Assembly: GCA_024449915.1 (NCBI GenBank)
Contig: JAMZAV010002043.1
Coordinates: 1-64,000 of the forward strand
Length of the DNA: 64,000 nt
From: Sweltsa coloradensis
Lineage: Eukaryota > Arthropoda > Insecta > Plecoptera > Chloroperlidae
Direction of reading: 5' to 3'
Positions 1 to 10,919 of the stretch are shown here, one piece after another. Made by a program: the position numbers and the translations under genes. The notes under the pieces are model-generated. The model did no database searches. It was not told where the DNA came from and was given only the letters and a program-made list of their open reading frames with translations. How positions within the stretch are numbered: the first letter of the stretch is position 1; every line of letters begins with the position of its first letter.

Positions 1-3000
1 CTTTATAGTTTATTCAAAAATAAAAACAATTTAAATACATTCTCAGCAAACAGCACAATCTTTATTCAATTGAAAATGATATAATATGTGATTATGCAAC
101 ATGCGTATATCAATGAATACGTGTATTTTAGCAGGCAGACTAGTTGAAACGACAAACGGTCAAATGTATGTGGAGGAGGGAGTTAAAACACGAATTTAAG
201 CAAAAGAACCGCGTAATAATACAGTAAAATAAAATAAAATTGAAAAGAAATCGTAAAAAACGTCTTGGGTATGGGATAAGTAGCGAGGAGTAGGCTTATC
301 CTTGATCCGTTGAGCCAGGAGCCTTAGAGAAACTTTGAGCAGCTGGGTCCTCTAGAGTTGCCGCAAGTTTATACCGAGATAAGTTGCTGCCTTCTCGGTA
401 ATAGAAGAGCAGTGGCGTAGCGCCATGGCACAAGCATCGCCTTGGGGGTGGGGAGTCATAATATACTGACTCTAGATCATAACGCCAACTTGTCCATCTA
501 CAGTAGCACCATGCGCAGTGTGGTTGCGTGCAGCTAAAGCAAATGTTAGCCCCTGGGTGCGTTGTCACTGTCGACCGACAAGTTGACGTTTCAGTCAGGT
601 GTTTAAATAGGGGATGATGGGGTAGTGTAGCCCTGATATTTATGAGAGTGTTTCATAAATAAAATGTGTAATGGACAGAAAAGGAGTCAACATTTTGATC
701 ATTATTGCCATGGCTAATGAGGTCTTTATCACGCGGAGCTCCTAGGCAGCGCCCCTGCATCCGGTGTCCGCTAAAGAGTTTAGTTGACATGCCTAGGTAA
801 TAATTACAGCCGCTCAACTGAAGGTACACAGTACACAGCAAGTCTGCCTACCTAATGACGCGTCGAACAAAAACGAGTGTTTTCTACACGGGCAACGGCG
901 AAAGCAAGTGAACCAAATCCCTAAACGGAGTGAAATTAAAGATCGAAGAAAATAAAAGTTCAACTAGCCGACTCCGAGCACGTTCGATACACAGCACAAC
1001 ACCAGACAAGGAAAAGTACTTAGCAAGCAGCTACTTGTAGCATGTTGCCTTCTTTGGGGAGCTTGCCCGCGGTTAGTGGGTGTCAAGCAAGTAGTATAAA
1101 AATAAATGTATGAAATGTAAAATGGGCGCTCCTTAAGTTTTGCATAACATGCGTAGAATTTGAGTTTTTTATATGTTTATTTAGATTAAGGGCGCGTTAA
1201 CCGTTAGGTCATAATGCGCCAGTGCAGCCCAGAGGATATAGGGAGGAAAATCTTATGCTCGGTCCAAACCAGCCAAGGGCATGGGCCTAGATCAGCAGTA
1301 TATAATTTGTTTTGTAAATTAATGTTACCGGTACACTAAAATTGTCAAAAAGTAAAAGTATGTTTAAAATAGCGCCACTGCGGTAGCTTCAGAACAACCC
1401 AAGGCACTTTAATTAATTCTGGTAGCTGTAGCTACTACTTGTCAAAAGTAGTTTTCTCAACACCAAATTTACATTACCATTTTTAAAATGACACTCAGTT
1501 CCGTGCACGAAATGGGTCGAATTATCCTCAAACAATCTATGTTCCTCTGGAATCTCTGCAAGGGTTGTTCCTCACTCCTCCCTCGTTGGAACACGTGTTT
1601 GTCCTCCGAGTCCGAGTCTTCGATCCTAGCCACCACCATCTTTGTTTATCACCTCTGACCGCGTGTTCAAATCCTCGACCCCATGGTATCACTCACGCAC
1701 TCACGCACACACACGCACTCAACACTGTCGCGGTAGCTAGGCCCACGGAGCACGCGAGCGCGGACACTACGCACCTTCCGCCATGACTGTAGACGCGATA
1801 GTGAGTCGACTGGATGCCACCGCCGCCTACCTAGCGGATACACACACCAGCGACTCGGATGAAAGAGAAAACGATTGTGCGATGTACACGCAATTTGGTG
1901 GCGTACGTACACAATCCAGATCGTGCATGCCTACGCAATCAATTCGACAGGACACGGCGGAGGATTGGGTTGGATTGGATCACACTCCATCTTTTGATTT
2001 CCGCCCTGTGGTAACTCCATCCAGTATCCATTGCATTGTAACATTGCATTGGAAATATGAAAATAAAATAAAAACAAAAATATGGATTGGTTTGGGAATC
2101 ACCGTTCCATTTTTTGAAGTCCGCCCTCTGGTAACTATATCCAGTAAAAAGGATAAAATTGGAATAACATAAGGTCAGTGTATACACTTCACTCTGGCTT
2201 TTGGGCTAGTGTTATGAGAGCGAGTTTTAACACTGAGGCGAACGAACAGACCAAAGTGGCTCATTTCACAAAAGTGTGTGCGAACAAACGAACCTAAAGT
2301 GTTCACTATGGCCCAACATAAACATTTTTTAATAAACATTTCGATTGTAAATACTAATAATCAAGTGCATTTCCTAGGTTGTTTTGAGTCCTCTATTCAG
2401 TTACCTTGAGGCGGTATCTTGTCAAGTCTTGAGCGAGATCATTGTCTCACAGACCTTCAAGCTCGACAATGTAAAATAATAACATAGGTATTAAAATTAA
2501 ATGTGGGCGTGGCGAGTAAATCTCTTGGTAGAGTCTCTTTGGGCCACGAGTAATAGCAACTTTCATTCTCACTAATAGCACCGCATTGGCATGCAGGTCT
2601 ACGCAAAACAACAAAAAGTAATGTCTGTCTTTGACATAAAATAATATTTTAAAACCGACAAGGACAAAGTAATCTAGAAGTCTGGACTTAAATATAGTTT
2701 CAATCTATACAACTAACGTCTAACCAGTTACTTTGACCATGTGAATTGACAGCCATCTAGTTCTAGTAATACTGTACAACAACAATGGAAATAAATTAAA
2801 TGCACTGGTGGTCAAGCCAAGGGGGTCAAGTCACAGGTTGTGGACAAAATAACAGTGCAGCTAGAAGAGGAAATAATTCTTGTTATGGTGACTGCCCACA
2901 AGTTCAGATATTACGTGCCGTCCATTCCATTGCTTTGAAACCAATAGTATCCAAGGAGGTTATAAAGAAATATATAATTGTTTTATAGCAATTGCTAGTA

Positions 3001-3517
3001 GTAAAAATGCTACGAGTCCATCGTATTCATATCATCATGGCCTTCAAAAGAGGTCAGGCCCACTTTGGATGTGGAAGGGTGAACTCCTTTCTGTTCTCAG
3101 GGAGTAATATCCCTATACCCTTCTAAGGTAATAATATCACAACACAAGATGCAAGAAGCTAACTTTTTAAAATTGCCTGTATACTCTGTATACAACTTGG
3201 ACCTGCAGTGGCGTAAGGAGAGAGGAACGTCCAATACACTGGGCTCGGACTTCGTATCTAGCACGACCACTTGAAATTAATTATATTTTGTGTTTTGCAC
3301 CAAATTGTACAAGCCAGGGTTTGAGGCGAAAGTCGAGTCAGTATCGGCAATATCATGTACATAATTAATCGATCACCAACTATAGATTTTTTAGGGTGAA
3401 AATTATACGTCAACAAGTGTTGCAGAAAAAAACTCATGCGTTTGAAATTAAAACTTCAAGCTCATCCACCAGTACTAATTAAAATAGGTTTTTAAATGCG
3501 TAGAACAAGAAACATCA
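1..3517. other. Unidentified AT-rich DNA, no supported gene
   Basis: I see no coding region with convincing composition here. The segment 1,188-1,276 belongs to a dispersed repeat listed separately. Between 1,600 and 1,860 the DNA is richer in CpG than its surroundings, but no transcript structure is evident. A diverged local duplication of about 80 bp lies at 1,965-2,040 and 2,083-2,157; both copies share a segment reading TTCCGCCCTGTGGTAACT with small changes. The ORFs in this stretch overlap on both strands and look like chance reading frames. Confidence 0.6.
1188..1276 (+). repeat. Dispersed repeat, GGGCGCG-ended, copy 1
   Basis: This stretch starts GGGCGCGTTAACCGTTAGG and continues through a segment containing ATAATGCGCCA to GGTCCAAACCAGCC. 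The reverse complement of the same order of motifs occurs at 23,711-23,793, and a shorter third copy occurs at 39,362-39,432. Three copies in 64 kb show that it is a dispersed repeat. I cannot assign it to a transposon family because no protein and no clear target duplication are visible. Confidence 0.55.
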
Positions 3518-3525
3518 CTTGCACC

Positions 3526-5071
3526 TAGTGATGTAAAGGTGAAAAGTTTGCAATGAAAAGTTTGAAAAGTTTTCACTTTCATGCAAACTTTTCACCAAGC
3601 TTGTGAAAAGTTTCAAATTTTTGAAGTTGTTAAAAGTTGGTAATAATGTACCTAGTTGTTAACAGATCTACAGGTCTTGGAATACGATTCGGAATTGCTT
3701 GAAAGCCAAAGCAATAACGTTCCTGAAATATTGCCACTTACTATAAGACACTAAATTTCAAGTTTTGAAATGTATTATGAAATAAAACTATGTACTGATT
3801 AATTAATAATTACTAATTGGATGAGCGTAGCGAAGACTCCATTCACTACACTGGAGAAAAAAATCCGGAATGTTTTTTTTATTTATTTATTTACTTATTT
3901 ATTTATTATTATTATTATTTTTGTGTGTCTGTTAACACGATTCCGGCTAAACCGTTACTCCAATTGCAATGAAATTTTATGGAGGCCTTCGAAATCTCTG
4001 AACTTAAGAACTGCCATCTTTTTGAGCGCAACCGAAAAATTATTTCTCATAAAAATCGCAATTTTACGGGTTTTTTTGATTTTTAAAAAATTTCTTCGAC
4101 TTATAACATCTACATTATTTATTCGATTGTTATGATTTTTTCACAGAACCTTTTATTTATGAATTAATATATTCGTGTGAAATTTGAGCATAATCAAAAA
4201 ATTATTTCTTATGAAAATCGCAATCTAACGATTTTTTTAGATTTTTTAAAAATTCTTCTACTTATAACACCTACATGCTTTATTCCGATTGTAATGATTT
4301 CTTTACAGAACCTTAATTTCGTGAATTTATATATCGTGTGGAATTGAGCGGAATCGAAAAATTATTTCTCGTGATAATCGCAATTTTTTGATTTTTTTTC
4401 CGATTTTTTAAATTTTCTTCGACTTAATAACACCGACATACTATATTCAATTGTAATGATTTTTCACAGAGCTCTAATTTGATAAATTTATATATTCGTG
4501 TGAAAGTTGAGCGTAATCGAAAATTATTTCTCATAAAAATCGCAATTTTACGCTTTTTTCGTTTTTTTAAAAATACGCTCATCCAACAACGCGCCTAAAA
4601 AAGCCTTTTGCGAAGCTTCCTAGTTAGTAAATGGATTTGTATACTGTTAGGCTACATAACATTAGACATTGTAGGCCTATGCATTTTTTTAAAGTAGGCA
4701 TTGGCTACTTTTGTAGGCTTATAGGGCCGACTCTATTTCATAATAAAAAGTTCAAACTAAAGCAATTATTAACAGTCAACATAGAAATTTTGTAATACAT
4801 CAATGAAATGTCCTGCCAATTAATTCTCCTCGTCCTAACAACTATGCTATGATGGTATTTTCTCCTGATTTAGAGGTAAAGGCCTTACAAAATTATAATC
4901 TATGACTTATGGTAGGCCATTATGGCCTACCAATCATGCTGTCAAAATTTTAAGTTGAAACGACGGTGATAAGCGACTAAAACATGAACTTTTCACAGCT
5001 TGAAAAGTTTTCAGCAAAGTTTTCAGCAAAGTTTTCACAAATTTGACTTTTCATGAAAATTTACATCACTA
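3526..5071. mobile_element. hAT-type non-autonomous element with 8-bp TSD
   Basis: The left end reads TAGTGATGTAAAGGTGAAAA and the right end is its imperfect complement, finishing TTTACATCACTA. The 8 bases CTTGCACC occur directly outside both ends (3,518-3,525 and 5,072-5,079), a perfect 8-bp target duplication as made by hAT transposases. The sub-terminal DNA on both sides is rich in repeats of AAAAGTTT/AAACTTTT. No transposase is encoded, so the element is non-autonomous. A Helentron-like element (3,819-4,623) sits inside it and therefore arrived later. Confidence 0.85.
3819..4623 (+). mobile_element. Helentron-like non-autonomous element, copy 1 (long form)
   Basis: The element begins GGATGAGCGTAGCGAAG and carries the inverted motif CGCTCATCC about 45 bases before its 3' end, which reads GAAGCTTCCTAG. 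The flanks are T on the left and T on the right with no target duplication. An inner start motif, its complement near but not at the 3' end, and insertion between two T bases fit Helentron-associated (HINE-type) elements. Internally, a module of about 155 bp containing CTTATAACACCTACAT and TTTCACAGAACCTTAAT is repeated about three times. It has no coding capacity. Confidence 0.7.
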
Positions 5072-5079
5072 CTTGCACC

Positions 5080-6628
5080 AAATTAAATTTGCAGCTACCA
5101 TTTGCCCAATCCGCAAAGTACACAACTTTGAATGTAGATGTTTCATGTTATAGAATATAAAAAATGGTACATATTTATCTCAAGGCGTGCGAAGTATCTC
5201 GTAAACAGACAATATGTTACGTACTGCATTACATTCTTGTTTCAGTATTTACATAATATGTCACTTGTATTTCTACGACTTCGTCTCTGATCGATGTAAG
5301 ATCCTCGGAGCAGCTTCCCGTGCACGCGCATCTCGGCACAGAGGGTCACCGTCTAGTCACAACTTGTACCTAGTGACGTAAAAACTAAAACCTGTTACAT
5401 TCTAATCGGTTGCAATTTGCAAATTGTTCTCGAGTCTAAAATTATCTCTGGTTTGATGTATTGCCTCTAGGTAGTGAAATATTTCGCTTATCAGACTCGC
5501 ATCGCCGAAGAGTAGCGGAGAAGCCGAGCAAGAAGATTTGAATGTCGCCAAGCAGAAATATATTATAAACAAAAAAATTTGTGTCGCGATGTCGTAAGTA
5601 GTGAACTAAGATTAATTTTTAGGTTTTATAGTTTCTAAAAAATGTAGAATCAATAAAGCGATTTTTTAAAGCGAACTTTGCGAGTATTTTATTGCAAAAC
5701 ATATACTCGTTTTCTCTTCTCCACAAATTAATAATTTGTAGTTATACGGTATAGCTGATACGGTTGCACCCATCACACCGAAATGGGGGAGGCATTTTTG
5801 GGGGCTTTTATCCCAAAATCGCCACGGTAAAGAATGTGGGTTCGAGACCGTCCCTAAGTTTTAAAATGTTAACATCTTAGATCAATATCACCATCTCAAC
5901 GTGCAACAGAAACGATTCAACGTGTTATGAGTACATGTGAGTAGGCATGAGAGGAGACATTAGCATAATTAGAACCGATTTAAGTGCATTTGTTACGTCT
6001 AGTCTTGCAGAATCTACCACGGAAGAAGCGCCGTAAGAAGGACTTGGGAGTATGCAAGGATTGCGGAAAACAGCTCTGAACAGAATGTATGTGATGTCAT
6101 TGTGTTAGGATCGGGAGCGACTTCTTAAAATGCATTTATTCATTTCATTTTATACACCAATCCAATTACTTTTAAACCTTATCTTCTCCGGCAGGTAATA
6201 AATATCATCACAGCCACGGGAACAACCAGTGCAGTCACGACCATTGCATGGGGATAGTTTCTATATAATATATTATAGTCGGTCACCTCATGAACTCATA
6301 TCCTGATCGAGAGATAACAGATTTCCCACTTCCTTTGCTCAACACACTAGTCTGCTAGACCACGCGCTCATGTTATCCACAACTCCAGTGGTCCATTCTA
6401 TCTGCTCATTCCACGCTCTTCAATTTCTCAAAAACTCAGTCTACTTGCTAAAGAGAAATCCTGGAATTCCCTCGATGAATTCCTTAACCTACCCACTTGA
6501 GTTTTGTAACGTTAGGTAGGCTATATATTACGTAATTCTATAAATTGTTTGTATTTGTATTGCTGATGTATTTGAATCGTGTTTTAATTTGTATTAGTTC
6601 CTATATGTTTACGTTGTAGGCTACCTAT
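5080..6628. other. Unidentified AT-rich DNA
   Basis: No supported gene, RNA or complete mobile element is visible. A sequence reading CCTAGTGACGTAAAAAC near 5,370 resembles the TAGTGATGTAAA terminus of the hAT-type element ending at 5,071, but no partner end was found. Confidence 0.5.
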
Positions 6629-6708
6629 ACCCGGCGTCAGAAGTAAATCAAAGGCTGGGTATTTTGTATCTACGATACCCAGCCCTTGATTTACTTCTGA
6701 CGCCGGGT
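6629..6708. repeat. Hairpin, 34-bp stem and 12-base loop
   Basis: ACCCGGCGTCAGAAGTAAAT and following bases (6,629-6,662) are complemented by 6,675-6,708 with a single mismatch. The 12-base loop is TTTGTATCTACG. The stem is far longer than a transcription terminator in this context and nearly mutation-free, so it is either a recent foldback/MITE insertion or an element under constraint. The flanks offer only a possible TA duplication. Confidence 0.85.
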
Positions 6709-9700
6709 GTACATGTTCATGGATTTTAGAAAAATAAAGTTATCTACACTGGCTCCTTTCCCACCAAAATAGACGTAAATTATCCGGAGTTTAAAAAAGA
6801 AACACATTTCCAATAAAGACTTGCTCATAAATAATAAACGATGCGTTCAATACAAACTGGTGGAAGGGTGCCCACACGTAGCCTGCTCCTGTCGATTATA
6901 CGAAGCCCCTACAATGTTGGCATTGTTGTAAATAGAACAATCTTTAGGCATGTCCATCGTTCAATGTGTAATCGTAAAAGCCATCAAAGTGAACCATCCG
7001 TTAGGCGGGTATAGGGCCTACGGACCCACACGTGGTGTATATACTTATGCGACCAACGGCTTTGTTCATAACGCACATGCTAGCTGGTGTGTCGGGTGGA
7101 TTGGAGTTCGAGCCTTTTATGGACGTGTGAGTGGCTATTTCACTAAGATAATTATGATCACAGCTCTTTTATTTTTATAGCCTCTAAATCTTGTATTGCC
7201 TAGAACTCATCAGTCACGCCCATGTTTGTGGAACCTAAACAATCCACACCACAATGTGTTTCAGTCCATCTGCTTTGCGTATGAGCTACAAGGCACGCTT
7301 ATTTTGTGGCTGTTGGATCGATTCCGCTTGTGGCACACTCATTCATAGGTAAAATCTACTTCAAATGTAATTTAATCATAGCTTCCATGTCGAATATTTG
7401 TTCTAAATCGAATGCAAGACTTGAAAAGTTCTTGAAACATTCCTTGGGCGAAACTTCTAAACTAACTAATTTATATAAATTGTTAATATTATATAGAGGA
7501 TTCGTCGAAACATTTCTTGGAAATTTAAATGACAGATGCGTGTTTCAAAGGAACATACACCACGAATCCGGCAACGAGGCTCATCGAGACACTCACACTC
7601 ACGGGCATGGTCACATGGACGTAAGCCATGCACGAGTACGGCAAGCAGGAACCACGGTCTATGAACATAATCATCTTCTCCGACGATCAAAATATAATAT
7701 GACGTGAGTGTGACAAAACTCTGGTTAAAGCGTCCAAGGTCGGGTACGATGGCCGACAGGAATAGTGTTCGAATGGCATAATTCCGCATGTTAGTTAATA
7801 TTCTCAGAGCAAACTAATATATGCCTGGATAATCTCCGTCTCTTCGCGCATATTACGTAAGCTGGGTAGAAAGAAAGGCTGATTGTTATCCACCCTCGGC
7901 GTAGCGTAACCAAGCAGTGTCTTATGCAACGCAACAATGGTGGCTAACGCATGCACGTAAATATTCCACAAACATTAACCCAACACGCATAATTAGTGTT
8001 TAGGCAGGTTAGACGTTGTCCAAGCATAAAGCAGTCCAACTTTCTACAAGGATATCTGCGTCTGAGGATGCAAACACTACACGGTGATATATGGATGGCA
8101 TAACAATCCCAGACAAAGGGAAGGAAGGGCAACAAACACTTTACTTTGGGCACTCGACCGTGAAAACATAACATGGTGAACTGTTTACGTAAGAATTAAA
8201 ACCTGCATTTGTTGTCTAGACACTTGTGTACAATGACTAGTTCTGGGGGGGGGGGGGGGGGGGGGACTAAACAATGTATTGTGCACTTCGTAGCTATGAC
8301 CTATAGGGCGGCTCCAAGTCACCGTTTACTTTAAGTTAAGACAATGAACTAGTTGATGAACAAAAAACTACCCGAACCGGGATTTGAACAATGGACTTTC
8401 TGCACTGGAATCAGGAATTAACCCAACCCAAAGGACGAGATCACGAAAATTGTGACGGATGTGGGCGTCAGGTGAAACTCGGACCGGCATGTAGCCTGCT
8501 CCTGATGACGTCCAGAAGTTCTTTACACTCGTCCTGTAAGTAGTTTTAGTCAACACGAGTCAACTCTTAAATTTTAAAATAACCCAATATTTAGGCTTTT
8601 GTTCAATGGTTGCAAATAAGCAGCCGAAATATATTGTTATTTTTTAATATTGTAATGTCAAATGACATTCTGTTCGTACAATTATAAAAAAAGTAGTCCA
8701 AATGAATTTTAAAATTTACATCAAATAACGTGCTTTTTCATGGTTAACACTATTTGTCACTAAGTGTCACTTAATATGTAGGTGAAGGTGACACGAGTAC
8801 CCAAGGACAGCCAGGCATTCAAGGAACTAATATTTTCATCTCCAACACGAGACCAAGAATATTACTCCTCATTATTAATTATAAACAAATCAACTTCTTT
8901 ACCAGCTCGGTATACTATATAATTACTTCAAATTGAAGTCACCGGGCCGAGTTAGCTCTAATGAGCGGATGTTATTGTTGTTGAACAAGATCGATATCTA
9001 CGTTACGTACCATCATTATCTTCACAGATTAATTAACGCTGGTTAAGTGTTTGTGGCAGTAGACTTACTTGCTGCGCGCCCAACATTGTTTTGCAACGAA
9101 TGAAGTAAAACATATAACAACTTGTGAAACCATTAAAATGTTTTAAATGTTTTTTTCCACACAAAAATAGCCGATTCCTTCTGTTCGCTGGTTAACTTTT
9201 ACTTTGGGTCACGGTCCGTGTAACATGTTGCTTTGTTATACAACAGATAAGACCACAGAGCTGGCTCTAAGTTGCCCAAACTTACACAGTGAAATGTAAT
9301 ATTTATATTCTGGGAGTGCTAGATTATCCTCTCGGAAGAACGTACTCAATTATTTATATGCCTGCTTTAGTATGAGTGGTAAAAATGCTTGGTGTGACGG
9401 GTTACTGGTTGTTTTGTTAAGAATGATGTATTTTAATATTGATATACATCATGTCCTCAACTAAATACATATTGTGTATGAAACAGCCGATTACAATTTC
9501 GTTTTTCGGTATTATTAATTCCAAACTGCAGTGAATTATGAAAATAAACCAATGCCTTTTCTAAGCAAAAAATGACAGGCAAAGAACACAGCCACACTTC
9601 TGATACAATGACTTATGAAAAGAAGTACGGTAAATAAAGACGATCGACTATCAACATCAGAACGAATACAATCAATACAGGTGGGAAAATGTGTGAGTTA

Positions 9701-10640
9701 TATTCCATTAGGATGAACTTGTTTTGGAAGTGCGTGTTTTGATATTTAAATCAGTGCTCTCTGGTTTATTACCGAAGTTTAAGTTTCCGAGAAATAGTGG
9801 GTGTGTGCCGGGTGGTCAATGACCATGCTTGTTTGTAGCCGATGCATTCACTCTGTTTGAATGTGATGTGTGTGGTGACATGAGGGTGTCACAGCATCAC
9901 CACTGAAACAATGAGCTCGTGTCCGCACGCCATGTAACCCGGCAGGTGCCCCCCCCCCCCCCCCCCCCCCCGGACAGGAAGAGGCTGCGGCCCACTTCTA
10001 GCCACGAGGTGTTCTATTGTTTACAGGTCGAGCACTAGGGTCAAGGCAAGAGTTGGCCTTGGCTCCTCACGCCCTCATGTTTATCTCGAAAACAAGGATA
10101 TTTACCATACAAATTAATTTTTCCCCGGGCATAAGCCTCCGAACTTTGGGGCCCACCCCCAACCCCCTCAGTTCATGAACTTAGAAGCATTCCGTCTCAT
10201 CTATCAATATCACACGAACAACGATCCTGAGGCAAACGTTGTATTCGTAGAAACGGTTTTTATTGAGATGGGATTTCATAGCAAACGAATTTGCAAGTTT
10301 GAGCATTCCTTGCAAAACATATTTATGCATTATTGTTTCAAAACATTTCCAAAGCTCCGTCATGTTTTGCGTCACATGAACAATGAAAGTGCACTATAAA
10401 ACGCGAACCGAGACGACGAGATTACAAATGTCATGTAAGGCGTAATGTCATGTGAACTTGGCCAAGGGCGTCGAGGTAACACTAGGTAATCTACACTGGC
10501 TATCTTATACTACAACCACGTCTACTACAGCATGCACACAACACACACAAGTGACCTAACACCAACAGGAGGTCTTCCGTGTGGCGATGACAATCCCATT
10601 GGCTGCTCTTCATCCGCATTGGGATTGTGACCAGATTACC
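6709..10640. other. Unidentified DNA with long G and C homopolymers
   Basis: No gene is supported. A poly-G run of about 21 lies at 8,245-8,265 and a poly-C run of about 23 at 9,949-9,971. Near 8,370-8,400 the bases ACCGGGATTTGAAC resemble a degenerate tRNA B-box on the minus strand. ORFs at 7,306-7,707 (+) and 10,175-10,399 (+) have no recognisable motif and overlap open frames on the other strand. Confidence 0.5.
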
Positions 10641-10736
10641 AACTAAACATCCCGTCGAGAAGAGACGAGGCCAAAACTCGAGCCCACGCACTTTCCGTGC
10701 ATAAACAAATGTGCGTCGGTCAGCGGGTCAGTTACC

Positions 10737-10834
10737 TCTGGCGCCGCCTCCAAAGCGTCGACCTGTAGGTCCTCCATGGCCGGACACTCCTCCATCCTTC
10801 CTTCGGGAGGAGCTCCCCACACTCTCTTGGGAGA
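10737..10834 (-). CDS. Possible 5' coding exon, uncertain
   Basis: On the minus strand a short frame opens after an in-frame TGA and contains an ATG in the context GGAAGGATGG. The predicted peptide includes MEECPAMEDLQVDALEAAPE and is followed at once by GTAACT, a plausible splice donor. The stretch is markedly richer in G and C than its AT-rich surroundings, which is typical of exons here. I do not recognise the peptide. It lies on the same strand as the exons near 63.2-63.8 kb, but joining them would need an intron of more than 50 kb, so no link is claimed. It could also be a chance GC-rich frame. Confidence 0.28.
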
Positions 10835-10919
10835 AGACAACCCTCACTCTACATACCCCACTCGCGAGAAGATGAAAAAACTTTTCAAACTCCAAAAACG
10901 AAAGGAAAACTTTCCACAA

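Noticed and set aside
584..600. GACGTTTCAG as another hammerhead motif
   Set aside because: The minus strand has GAAACGTC, but no CTGANGA box lies at the right distance upstream.
410..1380. CAGTGGCGTAGCGCC at 410 and GCGCCACTG ending at 1,380 as ends of a hAT-type element
   Set aside because: The outside 8-mers (TAGAAGAG and CGGTAGCT) do not match and the sub-terminal sequences are not complementary beyond about 9 bases.
3205..3220. CAGTGGCGTAAGG as a hAT terminus
   Set aside because: No partner end with a matching 8-bp duplication was found nearby; a solitary 8-mer can occur by chance or as a relic.
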